18,317 bases of DNA from an uncultured Clostridia bacterium (lineage in GTDB: Bacteria > Bacillota > Clostridia > Saccharofermentanales > Fastidiosipilaceae). The notes under the pieces were generated by a model. It saw only the letters and a list, made by a program, of their open reading frames with translations. It ran no database searches and was not told the DNA's origin. Both the position numbers and the translations under genes were made by a program. This document shows, piece after piece, positions 6,422 to 13,817 of the stretch. The stretch spans positions 1 through 18,317 of the forward strand of contig CAMXYS010000014.1 in the NCBI GenBank assembly GCA_947253135.1, in the 5' to 3' direction. Each line of letters starts with the position of its first letter. Position 1 is the stretch's first letter.

Positions 6422-8167
6422 ATGAGCAAAAGTCGTTTTAATCAATCGCCTTTAAAGATTTTTATCTCTTACTTTAAACCGCATAAAAAGCTGTTCTTTC
6501 TGGATATGGTCTGCGCCTTTTCGATTGCTCTCATCGACCTTGCCTTTCCTCTGGTCTCCCGTTGGTGTTTGTATGAATTAATCCCAGATGGACGCTGGCA
6601 GCCCTTTTGGACTGTGATGGTCATATTTCTGTTGGCCTATGTCTTGCGGTCTGTTTTTACCTATATAGTGGGCTACTGGGGCCATAGTTTTGGCGTTTTA
6701 GTGGAGGCTGATATCAGAAAAGACCTCTTTACCCACGTGCAAAGCCTGGCCTTTGATTATTTTGACCACAACCGCACCGGACATTTGATGAGCCGTCTGA
6801 CATCAGACCTCTTTGACATCACAGAGCTGGCCCACCACGGTCCGGAAGATATCTTTATTTCCTTAGTCACTATTGGCGGCGCTCTGGCCGTTATGTACGC
6901 AGTTTGCTGGCAGCTTGCCCTGGTCATTACTTTGCTGTTGCCACTTTTTATCGTGGTGGTATGGCACCGGCGGCGTAAAATGAGCCGGGTCGGTGTGCAG
7001 GTTAAGGAGACAGTGGCCGGTATCAATACGGAAATCGAGTCGGGTATATCGGGGATTAAGACGGCGAAGGCCTTTGCCAATGAAGCCAAAGAACTGCAAA
7101 AATTTAATCGCTCGAATGACCGCTTTAAGACGGCCAAGCGGAAGTATCACCACGAAATGGGGGTTTTTGCTGGCTTGATGGAATTTTTCATGTGTGTTTT
7201 GTCGCTGGCTGTAATTGCTGTCGGTGGCGCTTTGATCATGGGCAATAAATTAACCACAGTTGACCTGATCACCTTTAGCCTCTATGTCACCACCTTTGTC
7301 AACCCCATTCGCAAGCTCTCTAATTTTTCGGAATTGTTTGTCAACGGCACAGCCGGCCTACATCGCTTTATTGAATTGATGCGGGTGGAACCATCATTGC
7401 AAGACGCTCCGGATGCGGTTGAGTTGGAGCAGGCCAAGGGGCAGATCAGCTTTGAAGATGTCTCTTTTTCTTATCAGGAACGTCACCCTGTTTTGCACCA
7501 TGTCAACCTGAATATTCGCCCCGGCGAAACCTTGGCCCTGGTGGGCTCTTCCGGGGGAGGGAAGACCACCTTAAGTCAGTTGATCCCTCGTTTTTATGAC
7601 GTGACGAGAGGAGTTGTTAGGGTGGACGGTCAGGATGTGCGCAAATTAAAACAAGCTTCTTTGCGTCGCCATGTCGGCGTGGTGCAGCAGGATGTCTTTT
7701 TGTTTGCTGATACAGTGGCCGGCAATATCCGCTACGGTCGACCGGATGCGACCATGGAGGAGGTGGCAGAAGCGGCCAAACGAGCTGAGATTTATGAGGA
7801 TATTATGGCTATGCCGGATGGCTTTGACACCCAAGTGGGAGAACGGGGTGTCATGCTGTCCGGCGGACAAAAACAGCGCATTTCCATTGCCCGAATTTTT
7901 CTAAAGAATCCGGCCATTTTAATTTTGGACGAGGCCACATCGGCCTTAGACAGTGTGACCGAGGCCAGAATTCAGCAAACCTTTGAAGCCCTGTCAGCAG
8001 GGCGCACCACCATTGTGATCGCCCACCGTCTGTCGACGGTGCGGCGGGCGGACCGGATTGCAGTGGTGGAGGAGGGCAACATTGTTGAACTCGGTAGGCA
8101 CGAGGACCTGTTGGCGGCACAAGGGGTATACAGTGAATTGGTAAAGGCTCAAAATTGGGACGGCTAG
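6422..8167 (+). CDS. ABC exporter half-transporter (membrane domain plus ATPase domain)
   Basis: This 581-aa protein has the standard exporter layout. An N-terminal membrane domain (about residues 20-300) has hydrophobic helices near 24-45, 58-85, 140-175 and 245-275. The C-terminal nucleotide-binding domain carries Walker A GSSGGGKTT (about 376-384), signature LSGGQKQRISIARI (about 478-491), Walker B ILILDEATSALD (about 499-510) and H-loop IAHRLST (about 533-539). All catalytic motifs are intact. It should form a homodimer, or pair with a partner encoded elsewhere, and export lipids, peptides or drugs across the cell membrane; the substrate cannot be told. AGGGAG lies 9 nt before ATG 6422. 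No partner half-transporter is adjacent; tmRNA follows directly. Its promoter overlaps inverted repeats, so induction by a ligand-responsive regulator is plausible. Confidence 0.9.
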   Translation: MSKSRFNQSPLKIFISYFKPHKKLFFLDMVCAFSIALIDLAFPLVSRWCLYELIPDGRWQPFWTVMVIFLLAYVLRSVFTYIVGYWGHSFGVLVEADIRKDLFTHVQSLAFDYFDHNRTGHLMSRLTSDLFDITELAHHGPEDIFISLVTIGGALAVMYAVCWQLALVITLLLPLFIVVVWHRRRKMSRVGVQVKETVAGINTEIESGISGIKTAKAFANEAKELQKFNRSNDRFKTAKRKYHHEMGVFAGLMEFFMCVLSLAVIAVGGALIMGNKLTTVDLITFSLYVTTFVNPIRKLSNFSELFVNGTAGLHRFIELMRVEPSLQDAPDAVELEQAKGQISFEDVSFSYQERHPVLHHVNLNIRPGETLALVGSSGGGKTTLSQLIPRFYDVTRGVVRVDGQDVRKLKQASLRRHVGVVQQDVFLFADTVAGNIRYGRPDATMEEVAEAAKRAEIYEDIMAMPDGFDTQVGERGVMLSGGQKQRISIARIFLKNPAILILDEATSALDSVTEARIQQTFEALSAGRTTIVIAHRLSTVRRADRIAVVEEGNIVELGRHEDLLAAQGVYSELVKAQNWDG

Positions 8168-8210
8168 CTGAAAGTTTGCAAGAACCGCTACCAGCTTGAG
8201 CGACTAAATA

Positions 8211-8219
8211 TGTTATACT
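8211..8219 (+). promoter_or_regulatory. Extended -10 promoter of the tmRNA gene
   Basis: TGT-TATACT (8211-8219) is an extended -10 element ending 14 nt before the tmRNA 5' end. No good -35 is visible. Confidence 0.55.
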
Positions 8220-8233
8220 TGTACCATGTATAC

Positions 8234-8611
8234 GGGGTTGCACCGGTTTCGACGGTGTCGTTGCCCTCGTGATAGCGGGTAGTGGGTTCCGTTGGCCACT
8301 TTAAAAAACGGAAACAAAAAGTAATTGCAAACGATAATTACGCTTACGCGGCTTAATTAAGCCACGGATGCAGGACGGGTTCTTCCGCCGGCTAGGACTG
8401 CATTTAAGATTAGGTGGACCTGACCGCAGGGTGGTTAAAGCGGTGAACGACGGTACCAAAGCTTTGCGGTACTGCTTGTAGTATGAAGCTTACTCTGTTG
8501 ATAAGCCTGCCGGTCGGCTCGATCACAGAGGAATTCTTTAAAGAGCGGCTGCACCCGGAGAAGTTACCAGGAAGATGGCATCGGACAGGGGTTCGACTCC
8601 CCTCAGCTCCA
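8234..8611 (+). ncRNA. ssrA: tmRNA (transfer-messenger RNA)
   Basis: The 5' end GGGGTTGCACCGGTTTCGACGG is the conserved tmRNA start, written here as GGGGTTG with CACCGGTTTCGACGG after it. The 3' end GGGGTTCGACTCCCCTCAGCTCCA supplies the T-arm (GACAGGGGTTCGACTCCCCT) and the acceptor strand. GGGGTTG (8234-8240) pairs with CAGCTCC (8604-8610), with A8611 as discriminator; CCA is not encoded. The mRNA-like part at 8327-8356 encodes the tag ANDNYAYAA followed by TAA. The RNA rescues ribosomes stalled on broken mRNAs together with SmpB and tags the peptides for proteolysis. It has its own promoter and terminator. Length (378 nt) is normal for a one-piece tmRNA. Confidence 0.96.
8327..8356 (+). other. 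tmRNA proteolysis tag reading frame
   Basis: Codons GCA AAC GAT AAT TAC GCT TAC GCG GCT TAA give the tag ANDNYAYAA. The penultimate part is AYAA rather than the common ALAA. Confidence 0.85.
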
Positions 8612-8620
8612 GTGGAAGAA

Positions 8621-8664
8621 GGCAGTTGTCAGCATCTTACTTGTGTTGATGGCTGTCTTTTTTT
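8621..8664 (+). terminator. Intrinsic terminator of tmRNA
   Basis: GGCAGTTGTCAGCA (8621-8634) pairs along 14 positions, with several G-U pairs, with TGTTGATGGCTGTC (8644-8657). Seven Ts (8658-8664) follow. Confidence 0.85.
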
Positions 8665-8803
8665 ATGTTGACCTTTTCCCAAATAGAATGTGATAGAATC
8701 TACTTCGCACAAGTTATATCTGTCAAATATTAATTGATTTTTCAATTTAAAAAATGACCCTGCAAATTAAGTTGGTGTAAAAAAGAGAGCCATCTCAACC
8801 TTT

Positions 8804-8812
8804 TGCTATAAA
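8804..8812 (+). promoter_or_regulatory. Possible extended -10 promoter for parE-parC
   Basis: TGC-TATAAA (8804-8812) is an extended -10 without a clear -35, and it sits in a small GCTAT/ATAGC inverted repeat. It would give a leader of about 58 nt. The rest of 8665-8876 is AT-rich, with an ATTGA/TCAAT hairpin and no gene. Confidence 0.35.
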
Positions 8813-8876
8813 ATAGCGTCAAGTTTTCTTTTTTGTTAGAATGAATGTTCGGCTAACAGGCTTAAGGAGGCATTTG

Positions 8877-10859
8877 ATGAGCAAAAAAGACCGCTATGAC
8901 AATACCAGTATTTCGTCTTTAAAGGGGGCGGACCGCGTGCGGCTTCGTCCTGCTGTTATTTTCGGATCAGATAATATCGAGGGTTGTCAGCATTCTTTTT
9001 TTGAAATCCTCTCTAACTCCATCGACGAGGCCAGGGAAGGCTATGGCGACACGATTCATGTCAGACGCTATCAGGATGGCTCCTTGGAGGTGGAAGATTA
9101 CGGTCGGGGTATCCCGGTTGACTATAACAGCAAAGAAGAGCGCTACAATTGGGAGTTGGTCTACTGCGAACTTTACGCCGGCGGCAAATATAATAATGCA
9201 GCCGGCGGCGACTATGAATTCAGCCTGGGTTTAAACGGCCTGGGTGCCTGTGCCACCCAGTATGCCTCCGCCTGGTTTAAGGTGAAGGTTTGGCGCGACG
9301 GCTATGAATATAGCCTACAGTTTGAAAAGGGAGAAAATGTCGGTGGCCTGTCCAAGGAGCCTACTAGCCAAAAAAGGACCGGCACGATCCAGCGCTGGCT
9401 GCCGGACCGGGAAGTTTTTACCGATGTCGACATACCGCTTGAATTTTTCCACCTGGCTCTCAAACGGCAAGCGGTGGTCAATGCCGGTGTCACCTTTACC
9501 TTTTCAGACGAGCAGACAGGGACTGAAGAGAGCTTTTGCTATCCGGAGGGCATCACCGGCTATGTACGCGAATTAAATGCGGATAAGGGGCTTACTGAGC
9601 CGGTCAGCTTTTCTGGTGAAGGCGAGGGCCGAGACAGACAAGACCGGGAGGACTACCGGGTTAAGGTTAATGTGGCCTTCTGCTTCAACAATGAAGTCAA
9701 CCGCCTGGAATATTATCACAACTCCAGTTTCTTAGAATATGGCGGCTCGCCTGACCGGGCGGTTAAGCAGGCCTTTACTTCTATTTTGGACCGGACGGCC
9801 AGGGAGCGGGGTAAGTACAAAGGCAATGAAAGCAAAATCTCCTTTGTCGATATCGAAGACAGCCTGCTTTTGGTGATGAACTCTTTTTCGACCAGGACCA
9901 GCTACGAAAACCAGACCAAGAAGGCTATTAACAACCGCTTTATTCAGACTTTTACTGGGGAATTGCTGCGCGAAAATTTAAAGGTCTGGACGATTGAAAA
10001 TTTTGATGAGGCTGACCGGGTCATTGACCAAATTTTAATCAATAAAAGAAGCCGCGAGAGTGCTGAAACGGCCCGGTTAAATATCCGTAAAAAACTGTCC
10101 GGCACGGTTGATCTGACGAACCGGGTTAAAAAGTTTGTAGACTGTCGCACAAAAGACTTAAGCCGCCGGGAGCTTTATATTGTTGAGGGGGATTCGGCCT
10201 TAGGGTCGACCAAGTTGGGGCGAGATGCGGAGTTTCAGGCAATTATGCCCATCCGTGGCAAGATCTTAAATTGTATGAAGGCCGATATCAACACCATTTT
10301 TAAAAGTGAGATTATTACCGACTTAATTAAAGTCTTGGGCTGTGGGGTTGAAATCCCCGGCAAACATAAGGAGATCAGTAATTTTGACTTGGACAACCTG
10401 CGCTGGGACAAGATCATTATTTGTACAGATGCGGATGTTGACGGCTTTCAGATCAGAACCCTCGTGCTGGCCATGTTTTACCGCCTGACGCCGACCCTGA
10501 TTAGGGAGGGCAAGATTTATATAGCCGAATCGCCTTTGTTTGAAATTAGCGAGCACAAGGGGAGAGACAGCAAGACTTATTTTGCTTATTCTGATGCGGA
10601 AAGAAATGAAATTGTCAGTTCTTTAGACAGTAAAAAAGTGACCATTCAGCGGTCAAAGGGGCTGGGTGAAAACCAGCCGGAGATGATGTGGCAGACGACC
10701 ATGAATCCCGCCACTCGGCGGATGATCAAGGTTTTACCGGCTGAAGCAGAGGCCATGCAGGCCAGCTTTGACCTGCTGTTGGGCGACAACCTGGCCGGGC
10801 GCAAAGCCCATATCGAAAGTGACGGCCACCTTTATTTGGATATGCTTGATATCAGCTGA
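8877..10859 (+). CDS. parE: Type IIA topoisomerase ATPase subunit, ParE/GyrB-like (topoisomerase IV subunit B)
   Basis: The product has 660 aa. The GHKL ATPase domain shows FFEILSNSIDEA (Glu43 and Asn47 are the likely catalytic and Mg-binding residues), DYGRGIPV (74-81), and the Gly-rich lid GLNGLG near residue 118. The TOPRIM domain shows VEGDSA (about 436), PIRGK, and DADVDG (about 518); the C-terminal end has QRSKGLGEN. It resembles the divergent second GyrB-like protein of Clostridia (SSISSLKGADRVRLRPAVIFGSD) rather than canonical GyrB, hence the ParE call; some databases name this group gyrase B. ATG 8877 is preferred over ATG 8841 because AAGGAGG lies 6 nt upstream. parC follows after 67 nt, so they probably form one operon. 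Together they decatenate or relax chromosomal DNA. Confidence 0.88.
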   Translation: MSKKDRYDNTSISSLKGADRVRLRPAVIFGSDNIEGCQHSFFEILSNSIDEAREGYGDTIHVRRYQDGSLEVEDYGRGIPVDYNSKEERYNWELVYCELYAGGKYNNAAGGDYEFSLGLNGLGACATQYASAWFKVKVWRDGYEYSLQFEKGENVGGLSKEPTSQKRTGTIQRWLPDREVFTDVDIPLEFFHLALKRQAVVNAGVTFTFSDEQTGTEESFCYPEGITGYVRELNADKGLTEPVSFSGEGEGRDRQDREDYRVKVNVAFCFNNEVNRLEYYHNSSFLEYGGSPDRAVKQAFTSILDRTARERGKYKGNESKISFVDIEDSLLLVMNSFSTRTSYENQTKKAINNRFIQTFTGELLRENLKVWTIENFDEADRVIDQILINKRSRESAETARLNIRKKLSGTVDLTNRVKKFVDCRTKDLSRRELYIVEGDSALGSTKLGRDAEFQAIMPIRGKILNCMKADINTIFKSEIITDLIKVLGCGVEIPGKHKEISNFDLDNLRWDKIIICTDADVDGFQIRTLVLAMFYRLTPTLIREGKIYIAESPLFEISEHKGRDSKTYFAYSDAERNEIVSSLDSKKVTIQRSKGLGENQPEMMWQTTMNPATRRMIKVLPAEAEAMQASFDLLLGDNLAGRKAHIESDGHLYLDMLDIS

Positions 10860-10926
10860 CTGGCAACTGATTGGTTTTTGAAAGGCAGAGGCTACAAGGC
10901 TCCTTGTTCGTTAAAGTAGGAAGAAA

Positions 10927-13185
10927 ATGAGTAAAAAGAAAGATAGTAGACAAGTATTTGAGCCGGCAGTTGCTGATCGTTTCGGGCGAGACGAAGTGAT
11001 TACTGACACGCTGGAAAAAAACTACATGCCCTACGCCATGAGCGTTATTGTCTCGCGGGCAATTCCGGAAATTGACGGCTTTAAGCCGGCCCACCGCAAG
11101 ATTCTTTATACCATGTACAAGATGAATTTATTGCGTGGCGACCGGACCAAGTCGGCCAATATCGTCGGGCAAACCATGAAGCTGCACCCCCACGGCGACC
11201 AGGCTATCTATGAGACTATGGTCCGCATGACGGCGGGCAACGAAGCACTTTTACATCCCTATGTGGACTCCAAGGGCAACTTCGGCAAGCAGTACAGCCG
11301 CGATATGCAGTGCGCCGCCCCGCGTTATACCGAGGCCGCCTTGCAACCGATTTGCCGCGAGTTATTTGCTGCTGTCGACAAAGATGCAGTCGATCTGGTG
11401 GACAATTACGACGGCACACTGAAGGAGCCGACCCTATTTCCGGTGACTTTTCCTTCTATTTTAGTCAATTCCAACCAAGGTATAGCAGTTGGCATGGCCA
11501 GCAATATTTGCTCTTTTAACTTAAAAGAAGTTTGTGCGGCTACCGCTGCCTATATAGATGATGCTGAGGCTGATATCACAGACTATATGCCGGCCCCTGA
11601 TTTTTCGGGCGGGGGAGAATTGATTTACGACCGGGAGCAAATCAAGCAAATTTATCAAACGGGTCGGGGCAGTTTTAAAATCAGGGCTCGTTACCGCTAT
11701 GACAAAAAGAACCGGGTGATTGAAGTTTACGAAATTCCTTACACAACCACGGTGGAACAGATCATCGATGACTTGGCCAAGCAGGTTAAGGCCGGCCAGC
11801 TTAAAGATATCAATGATGTTCGCGATGAAACCGATAAAGACGGCCTCAAGTTGGCGATTGAAATCAAGCGACAGGCCGATCCGGAGGCCTTGATGCAACG
11901 CCTTTACGGGCTGACTGCCCTGGAGAGCAGCTTTGCCTGTAACTTTAACCTTTTGGTTAAGGGACAGCCGGTCGTGCTCGGAGTTAAAGATATCATTCAT
12001 GAGTGGCTGTCCTTCCGCCGGTCTTGCCTTAAAAGAGAAATCGGTTTTGATCTAGCTGCAGCCAGAGACCGTTTACACTTGCTGAGCGGTTTGGAAAAGA
12101 TTCTTTTAGATATCGACAGGGCGATTAAAATTATCCGCGAGACAGAGGCAGAAGAAGAGGTTGTCCCCAATCTGTGTGCCGGTTTTGAGATCGACCGGGT
12201 GCAAGCTGAATACGTGGCGGAGATAAAGCTGCGCCACTTAAATCGACAATACATTTTGCGGCGGACTGCTGACTTGGCGACATTGCGTGAAGAGATCGGC
12301 CGGCTGGAAAAGAAATTAAACAGCTCCAAGTTAATCGACGGGGATATCAAAGCCGACCTAAAAAGAGTAGCCGATCTGTATGGCCAGCCCAGACGCACCA
12401 GTCTGGTTAAAGTAGCAGAAATCGAACCGGTGACCAAAGAAGACCTGATTGATGACTTCCGTTTGAAGGCTTTTTTGACACGCGACGGCTATTTGAAAAA
12501 GCTGGCCTTGACCTCGCTTCGCAGTGCAGGTGAGCTGCGCACTAAAGAAGAAGATGTCATCATCCAGGAAGTGGAGACGGGCAATGCCATGGAGGTTATT
12601 TTTCTGACCGACAGACACAACGCCTACAAGTCATATTTCTATGAATTTGAAAACCAAAAGCCTTCCGAGCTGGGGGCCTACCTGCCTAATGTTTTAGATA
12701 TGGAACCCGATGAGCGGATTTTAAAAATGATTGTGCCGGGTGAAGATTATGCAGGCAGTGTTCTCTTTGCCTTTGAAAACGGCAAAGTGGCCCGTATTCC
12801 CTTGTCAACTTACCAAACCAAAAATAAGCGCAGCCGCCTGGTCAATGCCTACAGTGACAGTTCGCCTCTGGCGGGTATGGTGGTCCTGCAGCCGGCTGAA
12901 GGAGAGACAGTTGTTCCGGAAGCAGATTGCTTAATCATCTCGGACACGGACAAGGCCGCTTTATTTACTTCTGACTTAGTCGGCGAAAAACAGACCCGGA
13001 CGACGGTCGGTGTCCAGGTCTTGTCCGGCAAAAGGAGGGGGAAGGTGACAGGCTTCTCCTTGCTGTCTGAAGTCTCCTTGCAAGACCCGGAATACTATCG
13101 GATTCGCAAAATCCCCAGTGTCGGCTACTATTTAAAAGAGGGCGTGGGTGAGCAGTTAAGTTTAGACCAGCTACAAGAGGGCTAA
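10927..13185 (+). CDS. parC: Type IIA topoisomerase cleavage subunit, ParC/GyrA-like (topoisomerase IV subunit A)
   Basis: The product has 752 aa. The winged-helix/tower breakage domain carries YAMSVIVSRAIPEIDGFKPAHRKI and the active-site Tyr134 in AAPRYTEAAL. Downstream come the coiled-coil region (about 400-460) and a beta-pinwheel C-terminal domain (about 500-752). No GyrA-box QRRGGKG is present, in line with a topoisomerase IV-like rather than supercoiling enzyme. The quinolone-region helix reads HPHGDQAIYETMVRM. The position equal to E. coli GyrA Ser83 is therefore Gln92, and the Asp87 position is Glu96. AGGAAGA precedes ATG 10927. The last 53 codons are repeated almost exactly at 13444-13602 as part of a tandem duplication, but this copy is full-length and intact. 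Confidence 0.88.
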   Translation: MSKKKDSRQVFEPAVADRFGRDEVITDTLEKNYMPYAMSVIVSRAIPEIDGFKPAHRKILYTMYKMNLLRGDRTKSANIVGQTMKLHPHGDQAIYETMVRMTAGNEALLHPYVDSKGNFGKQYSRDMQCAAPRYTEAALQPICRELFAAVDKDAVDLVDNYDGTLKEPTLFPVTFPSILVNSNQGIAVGMASNICSFNLKEVCAATAAYIDDAEADITDYMPAPDFSGGGELIYDREQIKQIYQTGRGSFKIRARYRYDKKNRVIEVYEIPYTTTVEQIIDDLAKQVKAGQLKDINDVRDETDKDGLKLAIEIKRQADPEALMQRLYGLTALESSFACNFNLLVKGQPVVLGVKDIIHEWLSFRRSCLKREIGFDLAAARDRLHLLSGLEKILLDIDRAIKIIRETEAEEEVVPNLCAGFEIDRVQAEYVAEIKLRHLNRQYILRRTADLATLREEIGRLEKKLNSSKLIDGDIKADLKRVADLYGQPRRTSLVKVAEIEPVTKEDLIDDFRLKAFLTRDGYLKKLALTSLRSAGELRTKEEDVIIQEVETGNAMEVIFLTDRHNAYKSYFYEFENQKPSELGAYLPNVLDMEPDERILKMIVPGEDYAGSVLFAFENGKVARIPLSTYQTKNKRSRLVNAYSDSSPLAGMVVLQPAEGETVVPEADCLIISDTDKAALFTSDLVGEKQTRTTVGVQVLSGKRRGKVTGFSLLSEVSLQDPEYYRIRKIPSVGYYLKEGVGEQLSLDQLQEG

Positions 13186-13203
13186 GTAGGTTGCGCGCCG
13201 GGG

Positions 13204-13232
13204 CAAAAATAAAGGCCGTCGATTGACGGCCT
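13204..13232 (-). terminator. Intrinsic terminator of small peptide gene 1
   Basis: On the minus strand GGCCGTC-AATC-GACGGCC (13214-13231) is followed by TTTATTTTTG. The T-rich tail is on the minus side. On the plus side the hairpin is followed only by TCAATG, so it would be a weak parC terminator. Confidence 0.75.
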
Positions 13233-13238
13233 CAATGT

Positions 13239-13334
13239 TTATCCTGATTTTTTGGCGAGTCCTACCACTACGCCAACAACAATATACACGACAGCGGCAA
13301 CAACGCCCAAAATTCCCAATAACAATTTTTTCAT
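13239..13334 (-). CDS. 31-aa hydrophobic peptide, copy 1
   Basis: ATG 13334 to TAA 13239 encodes 31 residues. It begins MKKLLLGILGVVAAVVYIV, continues VGVVVGLAKKSG, and has one uninterrupted hydrophobic stretch (about residues 4-27) with Lys at both ends, as in a single membrane helix. AAGGGG lies about 7 nt upstream of the ATG. A near-consensus promoter (13372-13399) and an intrinsic terminator (13204-13232) make it a complete transcription unit, convergent with parC. The length and layout recall type I toxin peptides (Fst, TxpA or Ldr-like), small membrane regulators and phenol-soluble-modulin-like peptides. I cannot assign a known family, and toxicity is not shown by sequence. A second copy is at 13656-13751. 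The gene is real on the strength of the matched promoter, SD and terminator kept in both copies. Confidence 0.72.
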   Translation of the reverse strand: MKKLLLGILGVVAAVVYIVVGVVVGLAKKSG

Positions 13335-13371
13335 ACGGTTACCCCTTTTTGTTAAATTACCCCTTTTGTTA

Positions 13372-13399
13372 ATTTTATCCTTAATCGACCAGCTGTCAA
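13372..13399 (-). promoter_or_regulatory. Promoter of small peptide gene 1
   Basis: On the minus strand a perfect TTGACA (13394-13399) and TAAAAT (13372-13377) are 16 nt apart. The leader of about 30 nt holds a direct repeat, AACAAAAGGGGTAA then AACAAAAAGGGGTAA; the second copy is the likely ribosome binding site. Confidence 0.75.
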
Positions 13400-13443
13400 G
13401 GCCACATCATTCGTCGGTGTTGGAGAGAACCGAGAATTGCAAG

Positions 13444-13602
13444 GGCAAAAGGAGGGGGAAGGTGACAGGCTTCTCCTTGCTGTCTGAGGTCTCTTTGCAA
13501 GACCCGGAATACTATCGGATTCGCAAAATCCCCAGTGTCGGCTACTATTTAAAAGAGGGCGTGGGTGAGCAGTTCAGTTTAGACCAGCTACAAGAGGGCT
13601 AA
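13444..13602 (+). pseudogene. parC 3'-end fragment (53 codons) in duplication copy 2
   Basis: The sequence GKRRGKVTGFSLLSEVSLQD and onward to the stop at 13602 repeats the last 53 codons of parC. It has three base changes: two silent and one Leu-to-Phe near the end. There is no start, promoter or remaining parC sequence, so it cannot make a topoisomerase subunit. It is a passenger of the tandem duplication. Confidence 0.88.
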
Positions 13603-13620
13603 GTGGGTTGAGCGCCGGGG

Positions 13621-13648
13621 CAAAAATAAAGGCCATCGATTGACGGCC
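13621..13648 (-). terminator. Intrinsic terminator of small peptide gene 2
   Basis: This is the same hairpin as in copy 1 with one base change. On the minus strand it becomes a G-U pair (GGCCGTC/GATGGCC), and TTTATTTTTG follows. In a plus-strand RNA the same change would be an A-C mismatch. Confidence 0.72.
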
Positions 13649-13655
13649 TCAATGT

Positions 13656-13751
13656 TTATTTCTTTTCCATAGCGAGTTCGAAAATAGCGCCAAACACAAT
13701 ATATACGACAGCGGCAACAACGCCCAAAATTCCCAATAATAATTTTTTCAT
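13656..13751 (-). CDS. 31-aa hydrophobic peptide, copy 2
   Basis: ATG 13751 to TAA 13656 encodes 31 residues. The first 19 (MKKLLLGILGVVAAVVYIV) are identical to copy 1. The remainder, FGAIFELAMEKK, differs at 9 of 12 positions, adding aromatic and acidic residues and a more charged tail. The length, reading frame, SD (AAGGGG), promoter and terminator are all kept, which argues that the peptide is under selection. The frame is open upstream to 13880, but that extension runs through the promoter and leader, so the start at 13751 is preferred. It lies tail-to-tail with the parC fragment and head-to-head with a possible plus-strand promoter at 13846. No family assignment. Possible roles are a type I toxin-like peptide or a small membrane protein. 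Confidence 0.72.
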   Translation of the reverse strand: MKKLLLGILGVVAAVVYIVFGAIFELAMEKK

Positions 13752-13789
13752 ACGGCTACCCCTTTTTGTTAGATTACCCCTTTTCGTTA

Positions 13790-13817
13790 ATTTTACCCTT
13801 AATCGACCAGCTGTCAA
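13790..13817 (-). promoter_or_regulatory. Promoter of small peptide gene 2
   Basis: On the minus strand TTGACA (13812-13817) and TAAAAT (13790-13795) are 16 nt apart, identical in elements and spacing to copy 1. The leader carries the same pair of AAAAGGGGTA repeats, with small changes. Confidence 0.75.

Larger units (their letters stand above)
13027..13430. repeat. Tandem duplication, copy 1 (parC tail plus small hydrophobic-peptide unit)
   Basis: The sequence from GGCAAAAGGAGG at 13027 to GAGAGAAC at 13430 recurs about 417 bp downstream (13444-13842). In the parC part only 3 of 159 bases differ. The unit contains the parC 3' end (+) and a terminator, small gene and promoter on the minus strand. 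Confidence 0.93.

Noticed and set aside
8483..8671. A 62-codon plus-strand frame
   Set aside because: It lies inside the tmRNA and its terminator.
10860..10926. A regulatory element between parE and parC
   Set aside because: No hairpin with a T-run and no promoter was convincing; the 67-nt gap appears to be ordinary operon spacing.
13252..13602. A plus-strand frame of 116 codons ending with the parC tail
   Set aside because: Its first part is antisense to the small peptide gene and its promoter, with no ribosome site; only the last 53 codons are parC-derived. It is a chance join across the duplication.
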